Source of the DNA: a virus
IMG/VR virus record: IMGVR_UViG_3300030090_006151
Span: 1,315 to 41,662 of that record
DNA: 40,348 nt
Direction: 5' to 3' (one strand)
The notes beneath the pieces are model-generated. The model ran no database searches. It was not told where the DNA came from and saw only the letters and a list, made by a program, of their open reading frames with translations. A program made the translations under genes and the position numbers. Below, piece after piece: positions 6,492-13,937 of this stretch. Each line of letters starts with the position of its first letter. Within the stretch, counting starts at the first letter, position 1.

Positions 6492-7133
6492 TTACACGCT
6501 TTTCCACTCCAACGCTTCAGAAATGTTAGGGAAGTTCTCACAAAAAATACCCCTGCATGCTAAAGCTATTTCTCTGTGCTCTTTCTGCGTGTCCTCTTGT
6601 GACCGTAAATCTATATAATGCACCCAAGACCTAATAGTTCCTCCCATGTACATTGTTGTTTCAGTAGTAAGCGGTAGAATCATTCTTGCCGACTCTTTTG
6701 CCGCTCCTGCTGCCACTAAGTCTTTGTATAATGAAACACCTTTTGCGGTGTGTTCTCTTACTCTGGAAAGTAAATAAGAATCCTGAAATCCATCAACACT
6801 ACTCTGGCGATTTTTTTCAGCCTGCTTCCTTATTTCCACAGGTTCTAAAGTTTGAGCTTCCGAATACCTTTGACTAAACTCTTGAAAACTAAAACTGCGA
6901 TGTCTTAAAATTTGCGCGGCGATAGCTCTGCTGGTTTTTATTTCGAGAGTCATACTTACCATCTCGAAAGGAGACCAATGACGGTGTTTGATCAAATACT
7001 TCAACAGTTTTGGGGCTGTTGCGGTGTTGTTTTGATTAGATGGGTTGCTAACTCTAGCGCAGTAAGCAATCAAATCTTCACAACTCATACCACTGTCATG
7101 CGGTTGAGATAATGAAATAAGCTTAACGTTCAT
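6492..7133 (-). CDS. thyX: FAD-dependent thymidylate synthase ThyX
   Basis: 213 residues. The ThyX signature RHRx7S is present as RHRSFSFQEFSQRY (residues 77-90), with Gln in place of the usual Asn before Glu. ThyX makes dTMP from dUMP using methylene-tetrahydrofolate and reduced FAD, so the phage can supply thymidylate for its own replication. The enzyme normally works as a homotetramer. Length is in the usual range. The ATG lies inside the end of a 39-codon zinc-ribbon gene, suggesting coupling. No thyA or other nucleotide-metabolism gene is visible nearby. Confidence 0.93.
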   Translation of the reverse strand: MNVKLISLSQPHDSGMSCEDLIAYCARVSNPSNQNNTATAPKLLKYLIKHRHWSPFEMVSMTLEIKTSRAIAAQILRHRSFSFQEFSQRYSEAQTLEPVEIRKQAEKNRQSSVDGFQDSYLLSRVREHTAKGVSLYKDLVAAGAAKESARMILPLTTETTMYMGGTIRSWVHYIDLRSQEDTQKEHREIALACRGIFCENFPNISEALEWKSV

Positions 7134-7242
7134 ATAATTTTTTGTAGCACTCCTTACAGAGTAATAAAAGTTCTTTCTTTGCCTGCACCCAAATAAGGTC
7201 TATTTCTTCAAACCCTTTTTTGCATTCGGAGCAGTCACACAT
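7123..7242 (-). CDS. 39-residue zinc-ribbon peptide
   Basis: ATG at 7242 to TAA at 7123, overlapping the thyX start by 11 nt. The product contains CDCSEC at residues 2-7 and CKEC at about 29-32, giving two CxxC knuckles on either side of a short helix, a plausible single zinc site. It is too short for normal gene callers. The upstream 60 nt (7243-7302) have no other coding sign. Function unknown; the context suggests co-translation with ThyX. Confidence 0.55.
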   Translation of the reverse strand: MCDCSECKKGFEEIDLIWVQAKKELLLLCKECYKKLYER

Positions 7243-7302
7243 ACTTTGCAATTACACGGAACTGATCTTTTAAATTTATTTTTCCAATAATTTAAAGCCA
7301 GC

Positions 7303-7713
7303 TCAAGAAAGAGGTTCAATTGATATTCCTTTATCTCTCTCTACGTTTATCGCATGAGCCGTGTTTAAGGGCTTTGCGTTCCCCGCTGTGCCTACAGGTT
7401 TTATATCGTTAATTAAATACCTTGGGCCAGAACGTAGATCAAACATAATTTCATCATACCGAATGCCAAAGTGCTCTAACATTTTTAGGGTGTGTTGTTT
7501 GTGTCTAGTATCCCTCGCCGTGGTTAGAACTACAGTATCTTCAGAAGGTATAGAGCTCATAAACTCTAAACTTTTATCTATAGTTTTTTCTAACAGGTGG
7601 CTCTGTTCACCCATAGACCTAATAGCTTGATCGAGTTCTTGGTTGCTCATGTGATTTACAATTGTCCCATCAATATCAATAAACCACGTTTTATTTAAGG
7701 ATTCTTGTTCCAT
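7303..7713 (-). CDS. HAD-superfamily phosphatase
   Basis: 136 residues with the HAD motifs: FIDIDGT (residues 11-17, nucleophile Asp and acid/base Asp), LTTARD as the Ser/Thr motif, and a C-terminal YLINDIKP that fits the acidic motif IV. The small size and lack of a large cap place it among compact phosphatases acting on nucleotides, sugar phosphates or polynucleotide ends. A nucleotidyltransferase and glycosyltransferases elsewhere in the window make a sugar-phosphate substrate possible, but this is inference. It starts immediately after the tRNA gene and so probably depends on RNA processing at the tRNA. Confidence 0.75.
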   Translation of the reverse strand: MEQESLNKTWFIDIDGTIVNHMSNQELDQAIRSMGEQSHLLEKTIDKSLEFMSSIPSEDTVVLTTARDTRHKQHTLKMLEHFGIRYDEIMFDLRSGPRYLINDIKPVGTAGNAKPLNTAHAINVERDKGISIEPLS

Positions 7714-7723
7714 ATTAAATTTT

Positions 7724-7799
7724 TGGTACCCCGACTAGGATTCGAACCTAGAATCTACAGCTTAGAAGGCTGTTGCCTTATCCATTCGGCCATCGGGGC
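7724..7799 (-). tRNA. tRNA-Arg (anticodon UCU)
   Basis: A full cloverleaf reads on the minus strand: 7-bp acceptor stem GCCCCGA/TCGGGGT with a G-U at the first pair, D arm, anticodon stem ACAGC/GCTGT around loop CTTCTAA (anticodon TCT), and T arm CTAGG/CCTAG with loop TTCGAAT. The CCA end is encoded. It decodes AGA and AGG. It lies between the DUF4282 gene and the HAD gene on the same strand with no promoter of its own visible, so it is probably cut from the long mRNA. Confidence 0.95.
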
Positions 7800-7816
7800 G
7801 GAGATTCACACTCCTA

Positions 7817-8050
7817 TTACTTATCTCGTATTTCTTTGAGAGTCTTATGAACCTCAAATATAACAAGCAATAGCTCCGCATAAATGCGACATGCTATCGG
7901 GCCTAGCACAATCATGCTAATACCAGTGAAGGGTTCTGCTGTGAACATGGTAAATAGCCCGATTATGACGGAAATTACCATACCGATATAACAAAGAATC
8001 TTTAAGATTCCCGGAGTAATCATATACTCGAAGTTAATGAATGATTTCAT
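7817..8050 (-). CDS. DUF4282-like small membrane protein
   Basis: 77 residues with two hydrophobic spans, about 14-38 (ILKILCYIGMVISVIIGLF) and 43-68 (ISMIVLGPIACRIYAELLLVIF), then a polar tail VHKTLKEIRDK. The start FINFEYMITPGILKILYxxG-type motif and RIYAELLLVIF-x-VHKTLKEIRD are characteristic of the DUF4282 family of bacterial membrane proteins, whose function is unknown. It ends just before the tRNA gene. Upstream 8051-8092 is AT-rich without a clear promoter. Confidence 0.7.
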   Translation of the reverse strand: MKSFINFEYMITPGILKILCYIGMVISVIIGLFTMFTAEPFTGISMIVLGPIACRIYAELLLVIFEVHKTLKEIRDK

Positions 8051-8092
8051 AATGTTATTATTTAACTAGAGATTTAGGTGTTTGAACTTACC

Positions 8093-8584
8093 TCACCTAA
8101 AAGTTATCTTTTTTTGACTCCACAAATAAAATTTATAAAAAAATCTATTCAGACAATTGAAAAACTTATACTTAAACGTGGCTCGAATAGCGTCTTGCTC
8201 CTTTGAGGTTTGCAGAAATCTCTCTGCTTTTCTCTTTGCCTCTTCAGCGGTTTCCATCATCTCAAATTTAACTACCTCTTTTTTATCTAAAACCCCATCT
8301 TTAAATAAAAAATCAAACTCAGCCCACCATTCATTTCCATCTTGGTCAGCCATAGAGTCATAAAAATTAACTTTTCCGCTATGCGAAGTCCTTACCCACT
8401 TTTCCTCTGTGGAACACGCGGCATCTTTAAGGTACAATCTCTGTCTGTAAATTTTATATTGCGCTAAAAAGTTTTCAAAAGATTTAGTCTGGTAATTATT
8501 ACCGCTAAGGAGTTTCTCTTGGTCTTTTGTTAGGAGTCCTTTTAAATAGGACTTAGGCACTTTTATTTCATCAAACATTCCCAT
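8093..8584 (-). CDS. Hypothetical phage protein (MGMFDEI type)
   Basis: 163 residues. The N-terminus MGMFDEIKVP resembles a widespread family of uncharacterised phage proteins beginning MGMFD, which often have several beta strands and conserved tryptophans (here EKWVRT and EWWAEF). The C-terminal third is a charged helix (TAEEAKRKAERF) followed by an aromatic/basic tail. No membrane span or catalytic motif was found. Start could also be the second Met. Confidence 0.5.
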   Translation of the reverse strand: MGMFDEIKVPKSYLKGLLTKDQEKLLSGNNYQTKSFENFLAQYKIYRQRLYLKDAACSTEEKWVRTSHSGKVNFYDSMADQDGNEWWAEFDFLFKDGVLDKKEVVKFEMMETAEEAKRKAERFLQTSKEQDAIRATFKYKFFNCLNRFFYKFYLWSQKKITFR

Positions 8585-8593
8585 AAAGCGTAA

Positions 8594-9193
8594 TTAATTC
8601 CAGAGGTCAAAAAACCAAGGTTTCTCAACCACTTTCACGGGGTCAAGGTCGCTTTGTTTTACGACATAGTTAATTGGACCACCCTCAATGTATTGCTTCT
8701 CTTGTTTCAAAGAATCAAACTTATTATTAGAGATTTGACCCAAAATGTCAACAATCATTTCGTTAGGAGATTTAAGTAATAGTTTAGAATTCAGTCGAGC
8801 AAGCACGTAAAGGTTAGGGCTTCTTTCGGTATATTCCCTTTTAGGTATTTTAAGCTCAGTTTGGCCAAAGGAGCCTGTATAGAACGTTGAAGTCTTTACC
8901 TCTGCTCCGTTTTTGAAGTCTACCCCGTCGTCCCTAACGGAGTATATTTTTCGATCAACGTCTTCTCCTATAAGTTTGCCGTAGGCGAACTCACCTATGA
9001 CGCCAGCGATGTGAGGGATATGGCGCTTTGTAACTGTTAAGTCATAAATGGTAACATCGCTATCGCCTTTGTATTTACGAAATCTTCCGTGCTTACTATG
9101 ATTGCGAAAAGATATATCTTTAGCTTCGTGACGTTTTTTACCTAACGAAACTAAATCTTTCAAAATTTGTTTATCTAGCTTGATAGAGTTCAT
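8594..9193 (-). CDS. Putative PD-(D/E)xK nuclease
   Basis: 199 residues. GVIGEFAYGKLIGE (about 64-77) followed by VDFKNGAEVKTS gives the acidic residues and E-x-K of a PD-(D/E)xK catalytic core, preceded by a conserved helix with Glu. Proteins with this G-x-x-GE-x-A...D...EVK order in phages are usually endonucleases or Holliday-junction-resolvase-like enzymes. The N-terminus is basic (KKRHEAKDISFRNHSKHGRFRKYKG), fitting DNA binding. Substrate unknown. The start overlaps the preceding 41-codon gene (ATGA). Confidence 0.6.
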   Translation of the reverse strand: MNSIKLDKQILKDLVSLGKKRHEAKDISFRNHSKHGRFRKYKGDSDVTIYDLTVTKRHIPHIAGVIGEFAYGKLIGEDVDRKIYSVRDDGVDFKNGAEVKTSTFYTGSFGQTELKIPKREYTERSPNLYVLARLNSKLLLKSPNEMIVDILGQISNNKFDSLKQEKQYIEGGPINYVVKQSDLDPVKVVEKPWFFDLWN

Positions 9194-9315
9194 TTGAAAG
9201 TTTTCCTGAACTTCATTCTCTTATACTGTTCCCAAGTTGGCTTTGGATTAGGTAATTGCTCCCACTCCATTTTTAACTTTTTTCGCTCCCATTCTATCAA
9301 TGAACTTGAATTCAT
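9190..9315 (-). CDS. 41-residue basic peptide
   Basis: ATG at 9315 overlaps the TGA of the nucleotidyltransferase gene, and its TGA overlaps the ATG of the nuclease gene (both ATGA), filling the gap exactly. The peptide is rich in Lys, Arg, Glu and Trp (SLIEWERKKLKMEWEQL, PTWEQYKRMKFRK). The exact double coupling is good evidence that it is translated. Function unknown; it may be a small partner of the nuclease. Confidence 0.55.
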   Translation of the reverse strand: MNSSSLIEWERKKLKMEWEQLPNPKPTWEQYKRMKFRKTFK

Positions 9316-9734
9316 TTTTCTAAAAGCCAGCTACTGCTCTGTACTTTTTCGCCGAGTCCGTAAACAGTTTCAATACCCAGCTCCTGACATAACTCATGCT
9401 CTGGAGTATTTGCGCCACCTGTTCGGTCTCCACCGTTACAAAACATTATTTCACTATATCTTTGTCTGTACATACCATGCACCCACTCCAAAGTTTTACA
9501 TACCGTATCATCCACATCGATACTACCAATAATCATGTTAACGGGTTTCAAGGCTTGGACAATGGTGGACCTTTCTCTAAAGTCCATAAAGGGTTTGCCT
9601 TTTTTTCTCTCAAGAAATTTGTCGCTATTGATAATAACATACAAAGAATCTGCCATTGACTTAGCTTTCTCGAATAACTCCAGATGGCCTATATGTACTG
9701 GGTCAAACCCACCGCTAACTATTGCCAGCTTCAT
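9312..9734 (-). CDS. HIGH-motif nucleotidyltransferase (cytidylyl/adenylyltransferase-like)
   Basis: 140 residues, the size of a single-domain TagD/HldE-C type nucleotidyltransferase. It starts with MKLAIVSGGFDPVHIGHLEL, containing the HxGH motif (HIGH, residues 14-17) that binds the nucleotide phosphates, and ends with SSSWLLEK, similar to the ISSTxLR element of the family. Such enzymes activate a phosphorylated sugar, glycerol or heptose with CTP or ATP. A cupin of the sugar-phosphate isomerase type precedes it (ATGA overlap), which supports a sugar substrate, but the substrate cannot be read from the sequence. Confidence 0.8.
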   Translation of the reverse strand: MKLAIVSGGFDPVHIGHLELFEKAKSMADSLYVIINSDKFLERKKGKPFMDFRERSTIVQALKPVNMIIGSIDVDDTVCKTLEWVHGMYRQRYSEIMFCNGGDRTGGANTPEHELCQELGIETVYGLGEKVQSSSWLLEK

Positions 9735-10087
9735 TTTAGAACTCGGTAGCTATCGCTATCTTCGTGGAAGGTGCTTATTTCTATGATTTTTGCTCCTTCC
9801 CCAGATTCTAACCGGTGAGGGACGTTCTGAGAGAGCTCGAAAGCATTACCTTCCTCCATACAAACAGTGTGTTCCTCTGTGGTCTCGGTGTCAATCAGCG
9901 TAAGCTCAAGAGAACCTTCCAGCACATAAAAAGTCTCATGTTTCTTGGAGTGAAAATGAAGAGACGTACCAGAACTGGGATTAATTATTAAAATTTTACC
10001 ACAGTAGTCATGGTCTTTGTTGTTGGCTAACCAAAACTCCTTACCCCAAGGCTTTTCAACCTTTTTGACATTGATGGGCTTACTCAT
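9731..10087 (-). CDS. Cupin, mannose-6-phosphate isomerase type II-like
   Basis: 118 residues forming one cupin domain. VEKPWGKEFWLANN at the N-terminus, SLHFHSKKHETFYVLEGSLEL (the HxH...E metal motif, about 42-62) and NVPHRLES (second His motif) match the isomerase half of ManC-like enzymes and stand-alone sugar isomerase cupins. If it makes mannose-6-phosphate, it could feed the GDP-mannose used by the gmd/fcl pair far to the right, although no GDP-mannose pyrophosphorylase is seen here. It overlaps both neighbours by ATGA. Confidence 0.7.
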   Translation of the reverse strand: MSKPINVKKVEKPWGKEFWLANNKDHDYCGKILIINPSSGTSLHFHSKKHETFYVLEGSLELTLIDTETTEEHTVCMEEGNAFELSQNVPHRLESGEGAKIIEISTFHEDSDSYRVLK

Positions 10088-10794
10088 TTCTTCTTCTGAA
10101 TTCTCTCTATGATCTCAAACATCTTCAAACGAGGAATATCCTTAACTGTTTCCCAGTCTGAAGCGCCGTCAACCGACTCATTGACCATTTTACCTTTGAT
10201 GGCTTCAAAGTCTATTTTCTTGTCTTTCATAAGGTTGGTCAAAAATATTTCTGGAGAAGCAGAGTTTTTTTTGGGGTTTGGCTTTGCAATCCGAACAGAT
10301 TTACATTCCTCTTTAGCTACGATGTTGATGCGTAAGAAATTACGAACAGCTCGACAAAACGCCCTGTTCTCTGCAATCGCAGCTAAATACATCTGACTGA
10401 ATCCTTCGGTATTGTTGAGGTTTGCATCAGCAATAGCTTCAAATACAATAGGTTCGTCTCCTTCTGTTTCGTAATTAGGAACCCAAGTTATTCTGCATGA
10501 AGCACATACGTATTCTGTTGATGCTTCGTGAATCTTATACTCTACTGAGGTATACCCGCGGATAGCGGCCAAATCTTTCAGCCCTCCGAGTAGAATGATC
10601 AGCTCTCTGTCTTCTAACTTGGAGACATCTGTTTCATCGGTAAGCTCCCTGTTTGCTACGAGGAACTCAGTCTTGATCATTTTGCGCCAGTTTACCGTAC
10701 CATCTTCACTAAATTCATATTTTATATTTTTATCTTCTAGAAGACCGTACTGGTTACGCTTGAAATCTACGGGAGGCTTATTTGTGTTTGCCAT
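10084..10794 (-). CDS. Possible single-strand annealing or recombination protein
   Basis: The frame is open to a TTG at 10833, but that stretch is the promoter. The ATG at 10794 (236 residues) is the likely start, 10 nt after the -10. The central part has IRGYTSVEYKIHEAS, then CASCRITW and EAIADANLNNTEGF-QMYLAAIAENRAFCRAVRNFL. The A-ENRA-CRAVRNFL helix resembles a motif in Rad52/ERF-like annealing proteins, where a nearly identical A-ETRA-xRALRN is common. Its own regulated promoter of the replication type also fits. The match is short, so the call is tentative; two CxxC-like cysteines (CASC) might bind metal. Confidence 0.35.
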   Translation of the reverse strand: MANTNKPPVDFKRNQYGLLEDKNIKYEFSEDGTVNWRKMIKTEFLVANRELTDETDVSKLEDRELIILLGGLKDLAAIRGYTSVEYKIHEASTEYVCASCRITWVPNYETEGDEPIVFEAIADANLNNTEGFSQMYLAAIAENRAFCRAVRNFLRINIVAKEECKSVRIAKPNPKKNSASPEIFLTNLMKDKKIDFEAIKGKMVNESVDGASDWETVKDIPRLKMFEIIERIQKKK

Positions 10795-10804
10795 AAGAGA
10801 GATA

Positions 10805-10833
10805 ACTTTATTAGAGACAGGGGGCGAAGTCAA
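10805..10833 (-). promoter_or_regulatory. Promoter P2, with CCCTG box
   Basis: Minus strand TTGACT (10828-10833), 17-nt spacer containing CCCTG (10818-10822) exactly 6 nt after TTGAC, and TAAAGT (10805-10810). The ATG at 10794 follows the -10 by 10 nt with no ribosome-binding site. Same architecture as P1, P3, P4 and P5. Confidence 0.7.
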
Positions 10834-12027
10834 CTATTTTTTTTGCATTATTTGAAAATGATCAATATCTTCCCAAAACAAAGGGTCGTCGATAATCGGC
10901 TGAGGCTTTTGCTCAAAAGTTTCCATACCGTGAGTAAGGCGAAGCAGCGCAGCGGTACTAGGATAAAATTTACCATTATGAATGATATAATAATTAGATT
11001 TATAATATAAATTATCTTTATCTTTTAATTCCTCAAAATCCTTTTGACTTCTTGGGGAGGTGGCGTGAATCAATCCGTAATCCATGTAGTCAATTTTTAC
11101 ATCATTTATTTCGTTTTCTGTTCTCCTGCTTCTTAAAACAAAATTAATGGACTTAGACTTCAACTTTTTAATAAAACTTGGGTCGTGATCATCTGTTATG
11201 TAATATACAACTTCAAGTATTTTTTTGGAATATGTATCTATAATTGACTCACTAATTGCTTTACTGGTTATGATTGAACAGGGTGATACTTTCAACTGCT
11301 CGACTAAGTTCTCTTCATTGTGGTTCAGGTCCATTCTTAGAATGATGGAGCTGACACCCAACTTGCTGCAATCAACTATATGGGATAAATTGGAGTCTAT
11401 TCTTTTCCTGTTTAAGGAGGAGCCAATTTTTAATATGTTATATTGCCATGCGGGGTCATTTTCGTCATAAATATTTAGTTTTTTAAGAACTGCTTTTGCT
11501 ACCTCGTCAGGCTTTATACTGTTAATAGATTTGGGGTTTTCTGAAGGGCTAAAAGAGGGCTTATTGTGCTGCCCTTTTCCTTGCAGTAGGGTGATATCAT
11601 TCTCTTCAGACCAGTAGGGCTTAAATTGACCTATATAACAATTGTAAGGAAAAAGTGTGACTAATTTCTTACCGTATGAGGACGCTACATGAGACGACTC
11701 GTTATTTGTGCTTAGGTGCAACAGTGACCTTTTTATAATGTAGCTTTGTTGATTAAAGTCGCACTGGCCAGTCGCTTGGTAACATCCCTGTATAGGCTGG
11801 CAGTTTTTGGAACCCAGCTGAAGGATTGTAATCCCATGTTTTTGCAATCGAGGAGCTAAATATTCTGTTACCAAATTCCAGTGGTCATACTGCATTGCCC
11901 CAGTTTGAAGACATGAGGAGTCGAGGGTAATAAATTTATCTACAGCTAAAGGGAAATACTTCTCGTATACGTTTGGTCGATCTATTTTAAGATCATTCTG
12001 TAAAGCATAAGACTCTAAAATATGCAT
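10834..12027 (-). CDS. GT9-like C-terminal half plus unknown domain
   Basis: 397 residues. Residues 1-190 look like the second half of a heptosyltransferase-type GT9 enzyme: it opens MHILESYA, in the place where GT9 proteins have a helix between their two domains, and continues HWNLVTEYLAPRLQKHGITILQLGS and LLHLSTNNESSHVASSYGKKLVTLF, the nucleotide-sugar binding motif with Ser/Asn-Glu-Ser in place of DSG. Residues 200-397 match nothing I recognise. The missing N-terminal half appears at the end of the preceding gene (12015-13937), so the two products probably form one enzyme. ATG at 12027 overlaps that gene by 13 nt and has an upstream AAGAG. Confidence 0.55.
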   Translation of the reverse strand: MHILESYALQNDLKIDRPNVYEKYFPLAVDKFITLDSSCLQTGAMQYDHWNLVTEYLAPRLQKHGITILQLGSKNCQPIQGCYQATGQCDFNQQSYIIKRSLLHLSTNNESSHVASSYGKKLVTLFPYNCYIGQFKPYWSEENDITLLQGKGQHNKPSFSPSENPKSINSIKPDEVAKAVLKKLNIYDENDPAWQYNILKIGSSLNRKRIDSNLSHIVDCSKLGVSSIILRMDLNHNEENLVEQLKVSPCSIITSKAISESIIDTYSKKILEVVYYITDDHDPSFIKKLKSKSINFVLRSRRTENEINDVKIDYMDYGLIHATSPRSQKDFEELKDKDNLYYKSNYYIIHNGKFYPSTAALLRLTHGMETFEQKPQPIIDDPLFWEDIDHFQIMQKK

Positions 12028-13937
12028 AGCTCTTTTTTATTTATAATGTCTTTATCGTTGTGGATATAGTTGCTGACTCTTTGTGTGGTTAAGTGGGGAG
12101 TAAAAGCTATTTCAAAAAGACCATTCTCTCCACCGATACCCTCTAGGTATAAAGTGTTGTCAAACTGAGCGTTGTATGGAATAGTTGCGTGGACATGCTC
12201 GTTCCCTAACAGTATAGAAATGTTTTCAGGTTTAGTTGACACGTATAAATTATATTCAGGGTACTTGGTTTTAATAGACTTAAACAAAGCCGTAGATAAA
12301 AACACATCTACCTGAGATTCGGGCATAACATACAAAATTCTTTTACCAGCGTCATCTTCATCTAGATAATCCTCTATCTTAACTGGGAAATATTTTGCGT
12401 TATGCTCTTTCGCTACTTTTCTGAAGTATTCTTCTACCTGAGATCTAGGAACTTTATTACCCAGTGAGTTCATCCAAGTCTTATAACCTTCATCATTTAC
12501 GTGATTATCTGTATTAAGAATGAGTTTATATAGGGAGAGAACCCATTCAGAGTCACTCTCTACGTGAGGAATGATGGCGTCTGGAAAGTTTCGCTTTTGC
12601 TTTTCAGGGTCCTCGTCTTTGAAGTCGTAATTTTTAGAAGGAGTGTTGTCTATGAACTCTTCAAATTTTTTACCTACTGCCTCAACTGAGAAGTTTTCTA
12701 TAGCCCACTTTCTGGAAGCTTCACCTTGAGCTTCAGCTTCTTCTTTGGGCATATTATATACTGTATCTATGCTAGATGCTATTGATATAGGGCATGTAGA
12801 AGCTTTTCTAAACTCTGTCTGATGCTCTCTATACTCAGTCCAGTTTAAAGGTATAGAGCCGGAGCCTTCTTCACAGCTTTCTTCACCGCAGCTATAATCT
12901 GTAACTAAGGTTATCAGCTCTGTTAGCTTTGCTTCTTGGATAGGAATTTCTTGACCACCGCTAGTGAACGGATGGCAGTATACATCCATTAGGTTATATA
13001 CTTCATTAAGCTGTTCTTCTGTAATACCAAAGCCTACGCTAGTAGTAACTTGCGATTTTTCAGGGTGGCAAGCAGGGCATTGTTGATCCTCCCCGCTGTA
13101 AGGTTTAATTTGATAGCCGGAGCACTTTTTGCAAACGTAAGTGGTTAAAATCTCTTCACGGGAAATACCGTATTCTTTAGCGAGAGAGTGGATATTCCAA
13201 CCTTCCTTCCAGTACGTATGCAATAAAAGATATGTTTTGCGAGATGGATTATTTTCTTTTTTCCATCTTGCGTACCCCTCTAACAGATTGGGGACAGATT
13301 TTCTTAACTGATTCCTGAAAACAAAACCAATTATAAAAGCATCTTCTTCTATGTTGTGATTTTTTCTGAGCAGTTTTCTTGAATCGTCATCAAATCTATA
13401 AAAGCTGGAGGAATCAATGCATCCGTGCATTGTTTTAACATGTTTATGCCCTAGTTCGTGAAGAGCCTTTGTAGCAAAAGAGCTCCAAATCCAATAATTT
13501 TCTATTTTTGGAGCATTTCGTATCGCTGACGGAAGGATAGGTAGGGAGTCTAGGGTAGTCCAAATAACTGAATTTATTTTATTAAACCAAGGTTTATCGA
13601 TTGCAAATTCTGTACCCCAAATATCCTGAACCCCAAAATAAAAATCCGGCTTTTCCTCTTTGATGACTTTATCAATAAGATAACCGCCATAGCTTGCTAG
13701 GCGAGCTTGTCCAGCGTCCTGTCCAACTCTTTGCCTCTCTGCGGGATCGTCAGGGAGAGTGCCAATCGACTTCCACGGAGTAGCTTTGAGTGCAGCGTTT
13801 GAGTAGTCAGTCCCACAGCAATACTGTACTATTTCATATTTTTTTGTTTTGTATAGATAAGACAAGAGGGCCTTAGCATTTCTGCCAAAGCCCGTCTTAG
13901 CTAAACTAGAATCAGTTTGAAATAAAAGCTTCTTCAT
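12015..13937 (-). CDS. GT4 glycosyltransferase with zinc-ribbon insert and C-terminal GT9-like half
   Basis: 640 residues from the ATG that overlaps the SSB-like gene's stop (TGATG). The first 450 residues are a GT-B enzyme: a KTGFGRNAKALL start, WTTLDS and WSSFATKALHELG in the middle, and a GT4-style donor site HPFTSGGQEIPIQEAKL. An insert near residue 275 has CKKC...CPAC, a likely zinc ribbon not normal for GT4 enzymes. From about 535 onward, KRILYVMPESQVDVFLSTALFKSIKTKYP matches the N-terminal Rossmann half of GT9 enzymes, which then stops; the next gene carries the other half. The substrates are unknown. It may glycosylate DNA, a virion protein or a host surface polymer. Confidence 0.65.
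   Translation of the reverse strand: MKKLLFQTDSSLAKTGFGRNAKALLSYLYKTKKYEIVQYCCGTDYSNAALKATPWKSIGTLPDDPAERQRVGQDAGQARLASYGGYLIDKVIKEEKPDFYFGVQDIWGTEFAIDKPWFNKINSVIWTTLDSLPILPSAIRNAPKIENYWIWSSFATKALHELGHKHVKTMHGCIDSSSFYRFDDDSRKLLRKNHNIEEDAFIIGFVFRNQLRKSVPNLLEGYARWKKENNPSRKTYLLLHTYWKEGWNIHSLAKEYGISREEILTTYVCKKCSGYQIKPYSGEDQQCPACHPEKSQVTTSVGFGITEEQLNEVYNLMDVYCHPFTSGGQEIPIQEAKLTELITLVTDYSCGEESCEEGSGSIPLNWTEYREHQTEFRKASTCPISIASSIDTVYNMPKEEAEAQGEASRKWAIENFSVEAVGKKFEEFIDNTPSKNYDFKDEDPEKQKRNFPDAIIPHVESDSEWVLSLYKLILNTDNHVNDEGYKTWMNSLGNKVPRSQVEEYFRKVAKEHNAKYFPVKIEDYLDEDDAGKRILYVMPESQVDVFLSTALFKSIKTKYPEYNLYVSTKPENISILLGNEHVHATIPYNAQFDNTLYLEGIGGENGLFEIAFTPHLTTQRVSNYIHNDKDIINKKELCIF

Noticed and set aside
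10795-10833. Upstream extension of the annealing-protein candidate to a TTG at 10833
   Set aside because: The stretch is the -35/spacer/-10 of promoter P2, so it is not likely to be translated. The same reasoning removes the GTG start at 39107 for the gene at 38766-39065.
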